In this document: in pieces, positions 1 through 9,210 of the stretch | Layout: every line of letters starts with the position of its first letter | Numbering within the stretch: the first letter of the stretch is position 1 | NCBI RefSeq assembly: GCF_900327775.1 | Contig: NZ_OUMZ01000007.1 | Coordinates: 917,606-981,605 of the forward strand | DNA length: 64,000 nucleotides | Reading direction: 5' to 3' | Origin: Roseovarius sp. EL26 | Lineage (GTDB): Bacteria > Pseudomonadota > Alphaproteobacteria > Rhodobacterales > Rhodobacteraceae | Made by a program: the position numbers and the translations under genes | The notes under the pieces: generated by a model | The model's input: only the letters and a program-made list of their open reading frames with translations | Database searches by the model: none | Told to the model about the DNA's origin: nothing

Positions 1-924
1 TCGGATCGGATACGAACATCGTCTTGCACTGGCATTTCCACGGGCGGTGCAGGAGTTGGAGAAGTAGGGAACCGGACGTCTACAGGCTCCGCGTTAACGG
101 CAGGTTCGTCCCACGACTTGTTAGTCCAGGCTACAATTCTCGCCGCGCTCTGGGCGAATGGCCGGTTTTCTCGCTGCGTTGCGATGGCCAGATTTCAGCA
201 ACCGCAGAAAAGTTCGTGCTGCGAGCGCGCGCAGCGAGAAACCCCAAGGTCTTTTGTGGGTTCTTCGCGACCATTCTCTGCTCGTTAAACGAAGGGCTGC
301 TTGTAGGTGGTTCAGCTAGACAATCATGAATTCTAGAGTCTCAGAAATTTAAAACCCTAAGTGACTGTTTTTGTTGCAACCGCAGTCTCAGCAATTAAGT
401 GATCCGACAGCGCGTGTCGGAGTACGTAAATAATGAGACCGAATTAATGAGACTCGTCTTCCCTATAATTCAACGACTTAAGATTTTCATGCATTTTGAT
501 GAATTTCGCTGATTTAGACTTATCAAGCTTGTCTCAGCAAGCTGACACGGCTCCCAGACCGACAGCTTCACAGCGTAAGGATTTGTGCTGAACAATGTTT
601 AGCGACCGAGTGCCATTCCCTGATCGCTTGTGGCCCCAAGCTGCCATTTAACATTGACACCAGATGCTGCGATTGCAGCCCGCATTGCAGACATTCGCCG
701 CAAGCGCAAACCTGAAGTGGATTCGATACTAGAGCAGCAGGTTTAGTGTGAATTTACCGCGGTTGTGTAAATGTCTGCTATAAGTGGTGGCTAGCTCCAA
801 ATTGAAGGGCCTTTGCGACTTGTCTCTCATCAGCATCCATCAAAGAGATGGCTGTCATGGATCAGGAAGCCTGGGCCAATCGGTTCTTCGATCACTTAAA
901 GTAGCTATTTTTATATCATGTCCA
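1..924. other. Gene-free left edge with repeat-like remnants
   Basis: I find no convincing gene here. On the minus strand an open frame runs from the window edge to about position 194, where it meets a stop, and its last part is rich in Pro, Glu and Val. It could be the end of a gene lying mostly outside the window or a decayed repeat. Positions 667-717 resemble 20763-20813 (shared core GCAGCCCGCATTGC), so a dispersed intergenic repeat is present. A small hairpin (CCGACA-GCGCG-TGTCGG) lies near 404-420. Confidence 0.4.
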
Positions 925-1539
925 CTATTCAAAACCCGCGTCTTTTGCGATCACGACCGCCTGGGTTCGGTTTTTAGCATTCATTTTTTTACACAGCGTT
1001 CGTACATGCAGCTTGATTGTCACTTCCTGTAAATCTAGCCCACGAGCAATCTCTTTATTGGATTGACCAAGGCAAAGCCCGCTTAGGACTTGTCGTTCGC
1101 GCTGACTAAATTTCTTCATAAATTCAGTTTCAGGTTTTCCATCAGCGCCTCCTAATGCGGATACAGGTACGAAAGTTTCTCCTGCGATCATAAAACGTAC
1201 AGCATTTATCAAAGACTTAGCGCCCATTGACTTGGGGACGTATCCAATCGCACCCAGCTCCACGGCTTCCTGTGCAATTCGGTTAGGTGCAGTGCCACTG
1301 AGTATAGCAAAAGCCTGGTTCGGATGATTTTTTACCGCATCCGAGAGGCCATTCAAACCATTCATTCCGGGCATGTCGAAATCCAGAAATACGAGATCGA
1401 ATGGCCCTTTGGCATCTAGCGCCTTCATGGCGCTGACATAGTCGGCAACTGAAACTACTACGGCGCGCCCTTCGGATTCGAGATACGCTGAAATCGTATC
1501 TCGAACCATACCGTGATCATCTGCTAATAAAACGCGCAT
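925..1539 (-). CDS. LuxR/NarL-family response regulator
   Basis: Two-component response regulator of about 204 residues. An N-terminal receiver domain carries the acidic pair ADD (residues 6-8), the phospho-acceptor Asp53 in LDFDMPG and a conserved Lys in the GYVPKS stretch. A C-terminal LuxR helix-turn-helix follows (about residues 140-200; FSQRERQVLSGLCLGQSNKEI). A TTG codon six codons upstream (1557) is possible, but the ATG at 1539 directly before the receiver domain, with GGAG about 12 nt ahead, is more likely. The gene is divergent from the putative molybdopterin-fold protein and the hybrid histidine kinase on the other strand. That arrangement suggests, but does not prove, that it is the output of the same phosphorelay. 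Its target promoters are unknown. Confidence 0.88.
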   Translation of the reverse strand: MRVLLADDHGMVRDTISAYLESEGRAVVVSVADYVSAMKALDAKGPFDLVFLDFDMPGMNGLNGLSDAVKNHPNQAFAILSGTAPNRIAQEAVELGAIGYVPKSMGAKSLINAVRFMIAGETFVPVSALGGADGKPETEFMKKFSQRERQVLSGLCLGQSNKEIARGLDLQEVTIKLHVRTLCKKMNAKNRTQAVVIAKDAGFE

Positions 1540-1896
1540 AGCTTTTGGTCGCTCCAACCTTTTATCCTTATCCTATTGTATCGTACCCGGATAAGCTGAG
1601 CCAGATAAACCACACTCATTTTTGGAAATCATTAAACTCACGGCATTCTTTCTCTCACAAGCGCCTTGGATTTTCGAAGGTAACAGCACACCAAAGCAGA
1701 TACTCATTACATCCTTTATTCAATGGCACGTTTATGGAGAGGTTTAACCTTCAATTTCGGGCAGCAAGCTATGCCATTCGGTCATACCGATTATACAAAA
1801 GTATATTTATCTCGCCCAATGAACCTGAGCATGTGCAATCCGTCTATGAAATAACATTGACGATACAAAACATCACCAGCACGGAGTTGACCTGTT

Positions 1897-2391
1897 ATGA
1901 TTAACGCTTTGAAGGCTGCATGGGTGGTACTCGTAGTATGCCTACCCTCACATGTCTTATCGAATGAGACTGTTCTGACAGTTTCCGGTGATATCGCGGC
2001 ATCAGACAAAGGTGAAACCTGGGCGTTTGATATTATGGACCTAAAGGCTCTCTCAACTGTCAGATTTGAGACTAGCACGATATGGACCGAACGCTCGCAC
2101 ACCTTTGAGGGTGTGCTTTTGATTACTCTGTTAAATCACGTCGGTGCGTCCAAGGGCACAATCAATGCTATAGCCTTAAATGATTATGCGGTGAAGATTC
2201 CGACTGCAGATGCTGTCAAAGGTGGTCCAATCATAGCTTACATGCGAGATGGCGTGGAAATGTCCATACGCGACAAAGGACCTTTGTGGATAATCTATCC
2301 ATTTGATGATAATAAATCTTATAGGTCTGAAGAGTACTATTCGCGCAGTGTATGGCAGCTTAATCGACTTGAAGTCATAGCAGAGAATTAA
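1897..2391 (+). CDS. Exported molybdopterin-binding-fold protein
   Basis: Small exported protein of 164 residues with a signal peptide (residues 1-22, hydrophobic AAWVVLVVCL, cleavage near HVLS-NE). The remainder resembles the sulfite-oxidase-type 'oxidoreductase molybdopterin-binding' fold: a Leu-rich segment with FEGVLLITLL, then DYAVKIPTAD and GPLWIIYPFD, and a final WQLNRLEV strand. No cofactor-liganding Cys is evident in the mature part, so it is probably not a catalytic molybdoenzyme. I infer a periplasmic ligand-sensing or accessory role, because the next gene, 39 bp downstream on the same strand, is a hybrid histidine kinase with a periplasmic domain. The two are probably co-transcribed. 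The family call is moderate; the functional role is inference. Confidence 0.7.
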   Translation: MINALKAAWVVLVVCLPSHVLSNETVLTVSGDIAASDKGETWAFDIMDLKALSTVRFETSTIWTERSHTFEGVLLITLLNHVGASKGTINAIALNDYAVKIPTADAVKGGPIIAYMRDGVEMSIRDKGPLWIIYPFDDNKSYRSEEYYSRSVWQLNRLEVIAEN

Positions 2392-2430
2392 AGCGGGGTT
2401 GAGATCGACAGCAAAGAACCTCCTCAATTT

Positions 2431-4908
2431 ATGGCTAGATGGCCAATCATAGTATTCGTGAGCATGCTAATAGCTTGCCTATTATCGATTGCGTATCTAG
2501 GCCGAGCCATAACGTCCGATTTGAATATGCTTTCCACTGCTCAGAATGATGATGTCAGTTGGAATGTATCTCAGCTCGAAGTCGAAGTTCTGCGCCTACA
2601 AAATGCAGCTTATGAAGCGGCGCAGGATTCTGACAGTACTCTCTCTGAATTTCGAACGCGATTTGATATCTTCTACAGCCGGGTATCTACCCTGACCCAG
2701 AGCATTTTATATGAAAAAATACAGGATAATTCTGTTGTAAAGTCGGGGTTGCAATCCATAACCGACTTTCTTGACACCACCACGCCCATTGTTGATGGGC
2801 CTGATGCTGTTTTACGGAATGCTCTTGCTGACATTCAATCACAAATCATCATCATGCGACCGAATATGAGATCTCTTGCGTTAGCAAGTATTCAAATTCA
2901 TGCACAAGAAGAAGCGATACGGCGCAAAAACTTCTCACAGACATTGGTCAAGCTTTCTATTTCTGGTTTGGCATTAATTTTTGCTCTCATTTTAGCTGTC
3001 TTAGTATTGGTAAAACTCTACAGGCGCAGCCAGCGTTTTTCGCACGACAACCAGATCGTACATTCAAAATTTGAAGCGGCAGTAGCCTCCTCGTTGGATG
3101 CAGTTTTAGTTGTGGATACGTTCGGTAAAATCATAGAATTCAACGGTGCTGCGGAATCTGTCTTTGGCTATGCTCGGGAAGACGCTCTTGGCGGTGATAT
3201 GGCCGAAATGATCGTGCCGGAACATATGCGCAAGATGCATTTTGAGGGAATGAACCGATTTCTTGAAACAGGTGATCAGAGGGTAATTGGCGCTGGACGT
3301 ATACGCTTAGAAGGGATGCGGAAATCGGGCGAAGTTTTCCCGGTGGAACTATCGATATCATTGTCAGAAGCCAATGGAGAGCGCGTATTTGTATCGTTTC
3401 TACGCGACATCACCAAAGAGCTTAAGGCCGAAGAGGAACTGCGCAGTGCACGCGACAAGGCACAGGAAAGCGAAAAGGCGAAATCAGAGTTATTGACCAT
3501 CATGAGTCATGAAATGCGGACGCCCCTAAACGGCATACTCGGTTCCCTTTCGCTTATAAATCTTGATAATCTTAGTGAAAGACAGAAGCGACATCTCAAC
3601 TCGATCACCGTTTCAGGAGAATTGCTGTTATCTCACGTGAATGATGTTTTAGATCTGTCCAGCCTCTCTGCAGACACCTCTCAACAAGAAGAGACACGGT
3701 TTGATCTGCGGGATTTAGTACAGAAGGTTGCAGATAGTCTAAGGGCGAACGCCGAAGCACGCGGCACCAAGTTGAAAGTCGAATTTCTTTCGACAGAGTT
3801 GGAAGTTGTACTGGGTTATAAAATGTCTTTGCAGCAGTGCCTGATGAATCTAGTTGGCAATGCTATCAAATTCACCAGTGAAGGTACGGTTGCTATTGAA
3901 GTCGAAAGATTATCTTCGGACAATCTTGTGGAAATACGAGTTTCGGACAATGGAGTTGGCATCGCATCAGAAAATCTAGACCGCGTCTTTGAGGAATTTG
4001 TGACTATCGATACCACTTTTTCGAGAAAAAATGTAGGTACAGGACTCGGCCTAGCAATTACGAAACGCCTCGTCGAAACAATGAATGGAGAGATCGAAGC
4101 TGATAGCATTATCAGCGAAGGTAGCCTTTTTACGATACGGCTTCCTCTTCCTATGGTGGAGCCGATGCCGCAGCCGGATCCTGAAAAATTCGATATTCTA
4201 CCTATTACCGTGATGGCAAATTTCAAGGCGATCATTGTGGACGACAACGAGATAAACCGTATGATCATGACGGACATGTTGCTGGATATCGGTTTTAATG
4301 TTGAACAAGCCTCTGATGGATATGAAGCGATTAAAATGTTGTCTCAAAACGCTTTTGATATCGCTTTTATTGATATCAGTATGCCAGGAATTGATGGCAT
4401 AGAAACCTTGAATTCTATACGGGCACTAGACGTAGCATGGAGCAATGTCCCTGCCATTGCTGTAACCGCACATACCTCAGAACAAGATAAACGTAAGATC
4501 CTTCAAGCGCCCTTTGAAGCCTTGCTGGTAAAGCCGGTCGATCTTAATGAGCTGAATGCAAACATCATCGCGATATTGGAAGGAGAGAAGGACTTCCATA
4601 TCGATGAGAGCGGCTCAAACACCGTAACAGACTTTCAACGGCGTTTTGGAGAAAAGAAATATCTGGATGCCCTGAAAGATCTGGGAGCTGACTTGCAAAA
4701 TCTTTACCGTACGCTCGAAAGGGAACCGGAATTGAGTTTAACCACCAAACAAAAAGCTCATAAGCTTTCTGGGTCAGCATCCATTTTGGGAAAACAAAGC
4801 TTATGGTCGGATTTGCAAAAAATTGAAAATTGCGACGCCGAAGCTTGGCTGTCTATAAAACACACAGTTTTACCTGAGCTCGCAAGAGAGATTTCAGAAC
4901 TATTGTAA
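2431..4908 (+). CDS. Hybrid sensor histidine kinase with PAS, REC and HPt domains
   Basis: Multidomain sensor kinase of 825 residues. Order: membrane helix (about 5-25), helical periplasmic region (about 26-172), second membrane helix (about 173-195), PAS domain (about 210-330, with FGKIIEFNGAAESVFGY), a linker, and HisKA with the phospho-accepting His near residue 359 in SHEMRTPLNG. Then HATPase_c (about 465-575, N and G boxes NAIKF and GLGLAITKRL), a receiver domain (about 600-715, IIVDDNE, Asp near 647 in IDISMPG) and a C-terminal HPt domain with His near 777 in AHKLSGSA. All phosphorelay modules needed to pass phosphate to a separate regulator are present. The divergent LuxR-type regulator at 925-1539 is the obvious candidate partner. 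The gene is noticeably AT-rich beside the later core genes, in keeping with an accessory origin. The signal is unknown. Confidence 0.9.
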   Translation: MARWPIIVFVSMLIACLLSIAYLGRAITSDLNMLSTAQNDDVSWNVSQLEVEVLRLQNAAYEAAQDSDSTLSEFRTRFDIFYSRVSTLTQSILYEKIQDNSVVKSGLQSITDFLDTTTPIVDGPDAVLRNALADIQSQIIIMRPNMRSLALASIQIHAQEEAIRRKNFSQTLVKLSISGLALIFALILAVLVLVKLYRRSQRFSHDNQIVHSKFEAAVASSLDAVLVVDTFGKIIEFNGAAESVFGYAREDALGGDMAEMIVPEHMRKMHFEGMNRFLETGDQRVIGAGRIRLEGMRKSGEVFPVELSISLSEANGERVFVSFLRDITKELKAEEELRSARDKAQESEKAKSELLTIMSHEMRTPLNGILGSLSLINLDNLSERQKRHLNSITVSGELLLSHVNDVLDLSSLSADTSQQEETRFDLRDLVQKVADSLRANAEARGTKLKVEFLSTELEVVLGYKMSLQQCLMNLVGNAIKFTSEGTVAIEVERLSSDNLVEIRVSDNGVGIASENLDRVFEEFVTIDTTFSRKNVGTGLGLAITKRLVETMNGEIEADSIISEGSLFTIRLPLPMVEPMPQPDPEKFDILPITVMANFKAIIVDDNEINRMIMTDMLLDIGFNVEQASDGYEAIKMLSQNAFDIAFIDISMPGIDGIETLNSIRALDVAWSNVPAIAVTAHTSEQDKRKILQAPFEALLVKPVDLNELNANIIAILEGEKDFHIDESGSNTVTDFQRRFGEKKYLDALKDLGADLQNLYRTLEREPELSLTTKQKAHKLSGSASILGKQSLWSDLQKIENCDAEAWLSIKHTVLPELAREISELL

Positions 4909-5055
4909 AGCCATATGATAACCTTTGCATCGCTTTGCGAATGGCACTGAAAAAACAAAGAGTTAATCAAATGTCTACGTTAAGCAGGCCCAGGCTCTAT
5001 TCCTTTTAATTTGCCTTACGAAGAAAGCTTCATATCTAATTCGTCAGCAAGCAGG

Positions 5056-6009
5056 CTATCGTTTGCCAAGTGTCCTAGATATAAAAATTGGGCGTGCTGC
5101 TTTTCCTCCAATGATGAGGTAAGCCGCGATACCGGAAAGAAGAAAGATCACGCTCGCCGAAAGAGGAATCGTAGATACCGTCACTGGTTCGCCGAAATCT
5201 TCGCCTGCAAACAAGCTGAGGTCGCCATCAATTGCAGAAAAGACGGCGTTTTGGTTGGGACCGCCAGTTTGTTTTGATCCGAAGCTGAGATTTACGGCAT
5301 CAGTTAGTTCATAATACAAAATAGCTGCACCACTTGCGTCTGATTCAGAAAAGTTTGTGCCAGGACCCTCAAACAAAATACTGTCGCCAAGATCTGTCGC
5401 AACTAATGCCTGAGGGCTGTTACCCGTAAAGTACGAGGTTAACCCGTCCGCTTTCTGTGCAAAAAAGTATTCTGATTGAGACGCTTCTCCGTCTACATCG
5501 TAGATTGCGATTTCTAGGCTGGTAAGCAGTGTTGGATGGAGGAAAGATCCCGACAAATCATCAGTTCCATCGAAGAACTCCAACGTCATGGAAATCCCAT
5601 TTTCTAAACTGTTGATGCCGTTGCCATAGTACAAAAAACCCAAATCATCCTGTGGACCACCTGTACTGTTTCGATAGTCTGGGATGAAGCCTGGATCGCC
5701 AAAATAGTTTTCAGCATTGGGGTTTCGCTGATCGGCAAAATCTGTTTCGCCTTTGATTGTTGTGGTGATCTTCGCATCAACCGTTTGACCGTTATCACTG
5801 GCAACGTTTCTAAAGAATATCGTTCGTTCATCTGTTGTATTTCCCAAAAGATTATTGCCGGTTGTTGCGTTAATCATTTGGTCAAAACTTAATGGAACCG
5901 CATGTGTTACAATGGGTGCCAATGCGAGCAGACCTCCCAGTACTATTTGTCGAGTAAGAAATAGGATCTCAATACGGTTTACATATTGCGCTATCTTTAA
6001 ATTGCTCAT
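5056..6009 (-). CDS. VPLPA/PEP-CTERM-like surface protein
   Basis: Exported protein of 317 residues. It has a signal peptide (LTRQIVLGGLLALAPIVTHA), a long Asn/Asp/Gly/Ser-rich body of beta character, and near the C-terminus a tripartite sorting-type tail: a short motif (TIPLSAS), a hydrophobic helix (VIFLLSGIAAYLII) and a basic tail ending in KR. In Rhodobacteraceae this tail design is called VPLPA-CTERM, related to PEP-CTERM. Here the Pro motif is degenerate (IPLSA), so the assignment rests on the overall pattern. The ATG has GGAG about 9 nt upstream. No exosortase or polysaccharide cluster is visible nearby. The expected location is the cell envelope or exopolysaccharide matrix; the function is unknown. 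Confidence 0.65.
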   Translation of the reverse strand: MSNLKIAQYVNRIEILFLTRQIVLGGLLALAPIVTHAVPLSFDQMINATTGNNLLGNTTDERTIFFRNVASDNGQTVDAKITTTIKGETDFADQRNPNAENYFGDPGFIPDYRNSTGGPQDDLGFLYYGNGINSLENGISMTLEFFDGTDDLSGSFLHPTLLTSLEIAIYDVDGEASQSEYFFAQKADGLTSYFTGNSPQALVATDLGDSILFEGPGTNFSESDASGAAILYYELTDAVNLSFGSKQTGGPNQNAVFSAIDGDLSLFAGEDFGEPVTVSTIPLSASVIFLLSGIAAYLIIGGKAARPIFISRTLGKR

Positions 6010-6222
6010 GACTCATTACTCCAGCTGTATTCGTATGTTCTGACTACCACCAGAATATGATTCAAAATTTATTGGAGCACTGGTGCACTCGGATACTCCA
6101 ACTATCTTTTGGATAGTGGCTTATCCCAAATTGTCAGCGCCCATTCTGTTGAGCAGATGATGGGTAACGTGTTGTCGGTTATTTTTAAAACAACTGAACT
6201 TCTGAGCACTCCGGAGAAACAC

Positions 6223-6810
6223 ATGCCTTACTGTAGACGCAGCTCTAAACGTCAAAGCTTTCTGTTTGCCGTTAACTTTACTCTCTTTGCAACTGCATGG
6301 ATGATTTCATCGATTGCGATTCTGATTTCTTCGCACACAAATTCATTAACAAAACACGCGCCTCATGAAACATATGCCACAGCTCAAAAGGAGGTTCAAA
6401 ACGAGCTTGATGAGAAATACTCTGATCTATTGGCGAAAGCAAAGCTGGCAATAGAGAGCAAAGAAATTGCTTTAAAGGAAATTCGTGAGCAACTCGTGGT
6501 TGGATACGTCGTAGTGAAGGATTTTGAGATAACTGACAACAAGCAAGCACACTGGTTGTCGGAGCCGAAGCTTATGCTTGGCGTAAGCTCTTTGATGGGA
6601 GGTAACCTCATAATCAGTTATGCGAATAATACTAAGCAAATATCAGTTGGTGAGCGTATAGACTTCGTTGTTGATGACTGCGATTGTTTTATATTGCTCA
6701 AATCCAGCGCTTATGGAAGCGCTACCTTTCGATTTGCCTGTACTCCAGCAGCTCCTAATCATGCCCCTGAAAATGGAAGGTCATTTGTTGAAGCCAAACT
6801 ACACGAATAA
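6223..6810 (+). CDS. Hypothetical single-pass membrane protein
   Basis: I do not recognise this gene. The reading frame is open from 6109, but the ATG at 6223 has a clean GGAG 6 nt ahead and gives 195 residues starting MPYCRRSSKR. A positively charged N-terminus is followed by one hydrophobic helix (about residues 12-36). Then comes a charged, Ala/Glu/Lys-rich stretch likely to form a coiled coil (about 50-95; KEVQNELDEKYSDLLAKAK). The C-terminal domain contains a Cys pair (DDCDCF) and another Cys (FACTPA), and it is probably periplasmic. The neighbours give no clue. The upstream promoter region is shared divergently with the PEP-CTERM-like gene. Confidence 0.55.
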   Translation: MPYCRRSSKRQSFLFAVNFTLFATAWMISSIAILISSHTNSLTKHAPHETYATAQKEVQNELDEKYSDLLAKAKLAIESKEIALKEIREQLVVGYVVVKDFEITDNKQAHWLSEPKLMLGVSSLMGGNLIISYANNTKQISVGERIDFVVDDCDCFILLKSSAYGSATFRFACTPAAPNHAPENGRSFVEAKLHE

Positions 6811-7308
6811 GATGCTGCTTTGATCTCTGACAAAAAAAGGTACCTAAACTCAATTCGGCTCAAAGCGCTATTGGTAGCCTACTTTTCGACTAATGAGTGT
6901 TTCTTTTTTCTTTAATAATCATTCCTATGAATTCGCCACGAATGTGCGCAACTGAATGGCAGCTTTCGTGACCATCTAGCTTAGCCTTGCGACCGTAGCG
7001 AATGACTGCTTTCCGCCCTGCCCTTCAATCGGTAGATGTCCCGTGACAAGAGGATGGCACTGGGCACACGTCCCACATCGCCGATTAGTCCAAGTACATG
7101 AAACTTGAGATATTGTGAGCGGTAGAAATGGGCTCTTCGTGGCCATTCTCCACGTTCGCACATCAACATGCTATGGCCTCGCTCACCACAAAGTTGAACC
7201 GTAGCAATGCAATAACCCAGATGAGCCTAACTCTCTCTTAGCTTAAGCCGCCTTTGGAGCAATAAAACCTGACGAAGGATGTAGTTACACGACGATCCAA
7301 AATAGTTT
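6811..7308. other. Gene-free stretch, repeat-like
   Basis: No supported gene. The segment around 6940-7220 has the look of roseobacter intergenic repeat DNA (for example GCGAATGACTGCTTTCC near 6997, comparable to GTGAATGACTGCCTTTG near 20868). Short open frames on the minus strand lack ribosome sites and a recognisable protein. Confidence 0.35.
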
Positions 7309-7839
7309 TTATGTACCCCAGGGACAGAGTGCTTCGACCTGTCGACGACCAAGTTTATTCAATGTTTTTATGTTATCTATATAAATCTTCTCGGGGTCCA
7401 AGACGTGTGCGAGGACTTTAGTCATCTGATCTTGACGCAGAAGATGTATGGTTGGATAGGGTGAGCGATTAGTAAAGTGGCTGAGATCGTCTGCTGCCAC
7501 ACCCTCAAATTGATATTGAGGATGAAATGACGCTAATTGCACATGCTCTGTCAGTTCTGCTTTATCCAATAACTGCTGAAACCAATCGAGTAAGTCGAGG
7601 TAATCATCGAACTCTTCTAGACCTTGGGTAAACATGAGCAAGCTAGTGGCAACGTCTTTTTCGTTAGCCCCAAGCAGGCGCTGTAGTTCATTCACATAGA
7701 ACTGCTTTAATTCTGCATCGGTGGTGGCATCACATACGGCATAATACACTTGGTTTCGGGCTATGACGCTAGAGGAAAATGGGCATAGATTTAATCCGAC
7801 GACCATTTGTTCAAGCCATCGACGAGTGTTTTTAACCAC
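7309..7839 (-). CDS. DUF1415 family protein
   Basis: Cytosolic protein of 176 residues matching the DUF1415 family along its length. It has an N-terminal WLEQMVVGLNLCPF motif and central SFHPQYQFEGVAADD and TNRSPYPTIHLLR motifs, and ends in an LNKLGRRQ segment. The Cys in NLCPF and the His in SFHP are the conserved family residues. The biochemical function of DUF1415 is unknown. The start is GTG; no strong ribosome site is visible, and the frame stays open upstream without another good start. DUF1415 is best known from Gammaproteobacteria, so its isolated position between gene-free stretches suggests transfer. That is inference. Confidence 0.8.
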   Translation of the reverse strand: MVKNTRRWLEQMVVGLNLCPFSSSVIARNQVYYAVCDATTDAELKQFYVNELQRLLGANEKDVATSLLMFTQGLEEFDDYLDLLDWFQQLLDKAELTEHVQLASFHPQYQFEGVAADDLSHFTNRSPYPTIHLLRQDQMTKVLAHVLDPEKIYIDNIKTLNKLGRRQVEALCPWGT

Positions 7840-8409
7840 GTCTTGATGAGCTATTGATAGCGTTTTGAGGTCAAACTTATTGATACGATAGATCCTTTTT
7901 TGTTTAGCTTACTTAAAGCATATTTTGCCCATATTCTAATTTGTTTGCAAAAACCAAAACCATCGACTTAGCGCAGTCACAACCGTATATATGGTGTCAT
8001 ACCATCTTTCGCCATTGGCAAGCAGCCCATAGCGGGCCTTTATCGTGCACTTGATAGCGGCACTTCAGCTTCTTCAAAGCAGACATTGATGATCTACCCG
8101 AGAGTGTTCAGGCTCCATAGTGTTCCACAACGGTGCATGTAGCCTCACGATTATCGCGCATCCCTAAATCCCACAGAGAGTGAATAATCGGTCCAAAAAT
8201 CTCTAGATCCAGTCAGTACGTAAATAAGAAATAATCGATGATGGAGGTAATACATTGAGTGCCCTACCCTGGCATAAACAAGTGTCGCGGTTCACATATT
8301 GCTTACACGGGCGCGGTATCTAAGCGCGACGTCAAAGGAACTTTGACAAACTGGGCTGATACCACTTACAAAATACTAAAATTGTTCGATTCTAGTTTTA
8401 GGAAAGTAA
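7840..8409. other. Gene-free stretch
   Basis: No open frame with a ribosome site or recognisable product on either strand. The last 30 bases hold the AT-rich leader and the AGGA ribosome site of the methyltransferase gene that follows. Nothing else could be assigned. Confidence 0.35.
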
Positions 8410-9210
8410 ATGGCAAAGCAGTCACTGCAATCTACTGATAAGGCTCTTAAAACGAAGGAAAATACCAACATAGATTCGCCCGACTTATCAAACAACAAGA
8501 ACCTTGAGATATTGAAAACTCGATTTCCTGTTGGCAAGCTTGATGATCTGGCAAAAGAACACAACACCGACAAGAGTTCAGAGCATCACGACTATACGCG
8601 ATTGTATGAATTTATGTTGGCGCCTCTTAGATATGAAACCTTTACCTTGCTTGAATTGGGAGTGGGTATTCCAAGTAAAGAAGCGCCATCTTTGAGGGTT
8701 TGGCGTGACTATTTCCCTAATGCACAAATTGTTGGGGTGGATATCCGTAAGATCTCCAAGAATTTTGAGGGAGATCGTATTGCTATCGAAATCGGAGATG
8801 CTTCTGACCCCAAGTTTTTAACCGCGGTATATGAAAAGTACAAACCGCATGTCGTTATTGATGACGCTAGCCATTTCTGGTCTCATCAAATTATTGGTCT
8901 GCGTACTTTACTGCCGTTACTTCCTCCGGGAGGAATCTATTTTATAGAAGATTTACAGACCAGTTTTTGGGAAAATAGCGAATATTCCGATGCGCCAGAG
9001 GATTGTGTTTCATTCATGTTACGCCTGATGGAAGACGTCATGGGAAATCATAAAGGCCGTAATATTTCGTCTGAGGAAGAGTTTAATCTGACCTCGTATA
9101 TAGACAATTTCTTTGTCACCCGAAAGTTGATTGGCCTAAATAAGAGGTCAACACCGCATCCTCGTGCCCAAAGAGCGGCCCGAAAACTAAACAAAAGTAA
9201 TGAGGCGTAG
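8410..9210 (+). CDS. Class I SAM-dependent methyltransferase (MycE-like)
   Basis: Protein of 266 residues with a Rossmann-type SAM-binding core. The motifs are LLELGVGIPSKEAPSLR (motif I), VGVDIR (acidic end of beta2), IEIGDASD, VIDDASHFW and GGIYFIEDLQTSFW. The order and wording resemble the sugar O-methyltransferases of the MycE/ElmM type and related proteins that act on glycans or secondary metabolites; the Asp-Asp-X-Ser-His segment corresponds to the metal and active-site region there. The ATG is preceded by AGGA at 5 nt. The first ~45 residues are polar and probably disordered. No glycosyltransferase or biosynthetic gene is adjacent, so the acceptor cannot be inferred. Confidence 0.78.
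   Translation: MAKQSLQSTDKALKTKENTNIDSPDLSNNKNLEILKTRFPVGKLDDLAKEHNTDKSSEHHDYTRLYEFMLAPLRYETFTLLELGVGIPSKEAPSLRVWRDYFPNAQIVGVDIRKISKNFEGDRIAIEIGDASDPKFLTAVYEKYKPHVVIDDASHFWSHQIIGLRTLLPLLPPGGIYFIEDLQTSFWENSEYSDAPEDCVSFMLRLMEDVMGNHKGRNISSEEEFNLTSYIDNFFVTRKLIGLNKRSTPHPRAQRAARKLNKSNEA

Noticed and set aside
24..329. A 101-codon plus-strand frame at the left edge
   Set aside because: Arg/Ser-rich, no ribosome site and no recognisable domain; the region looks like repeat or decayed DNA.
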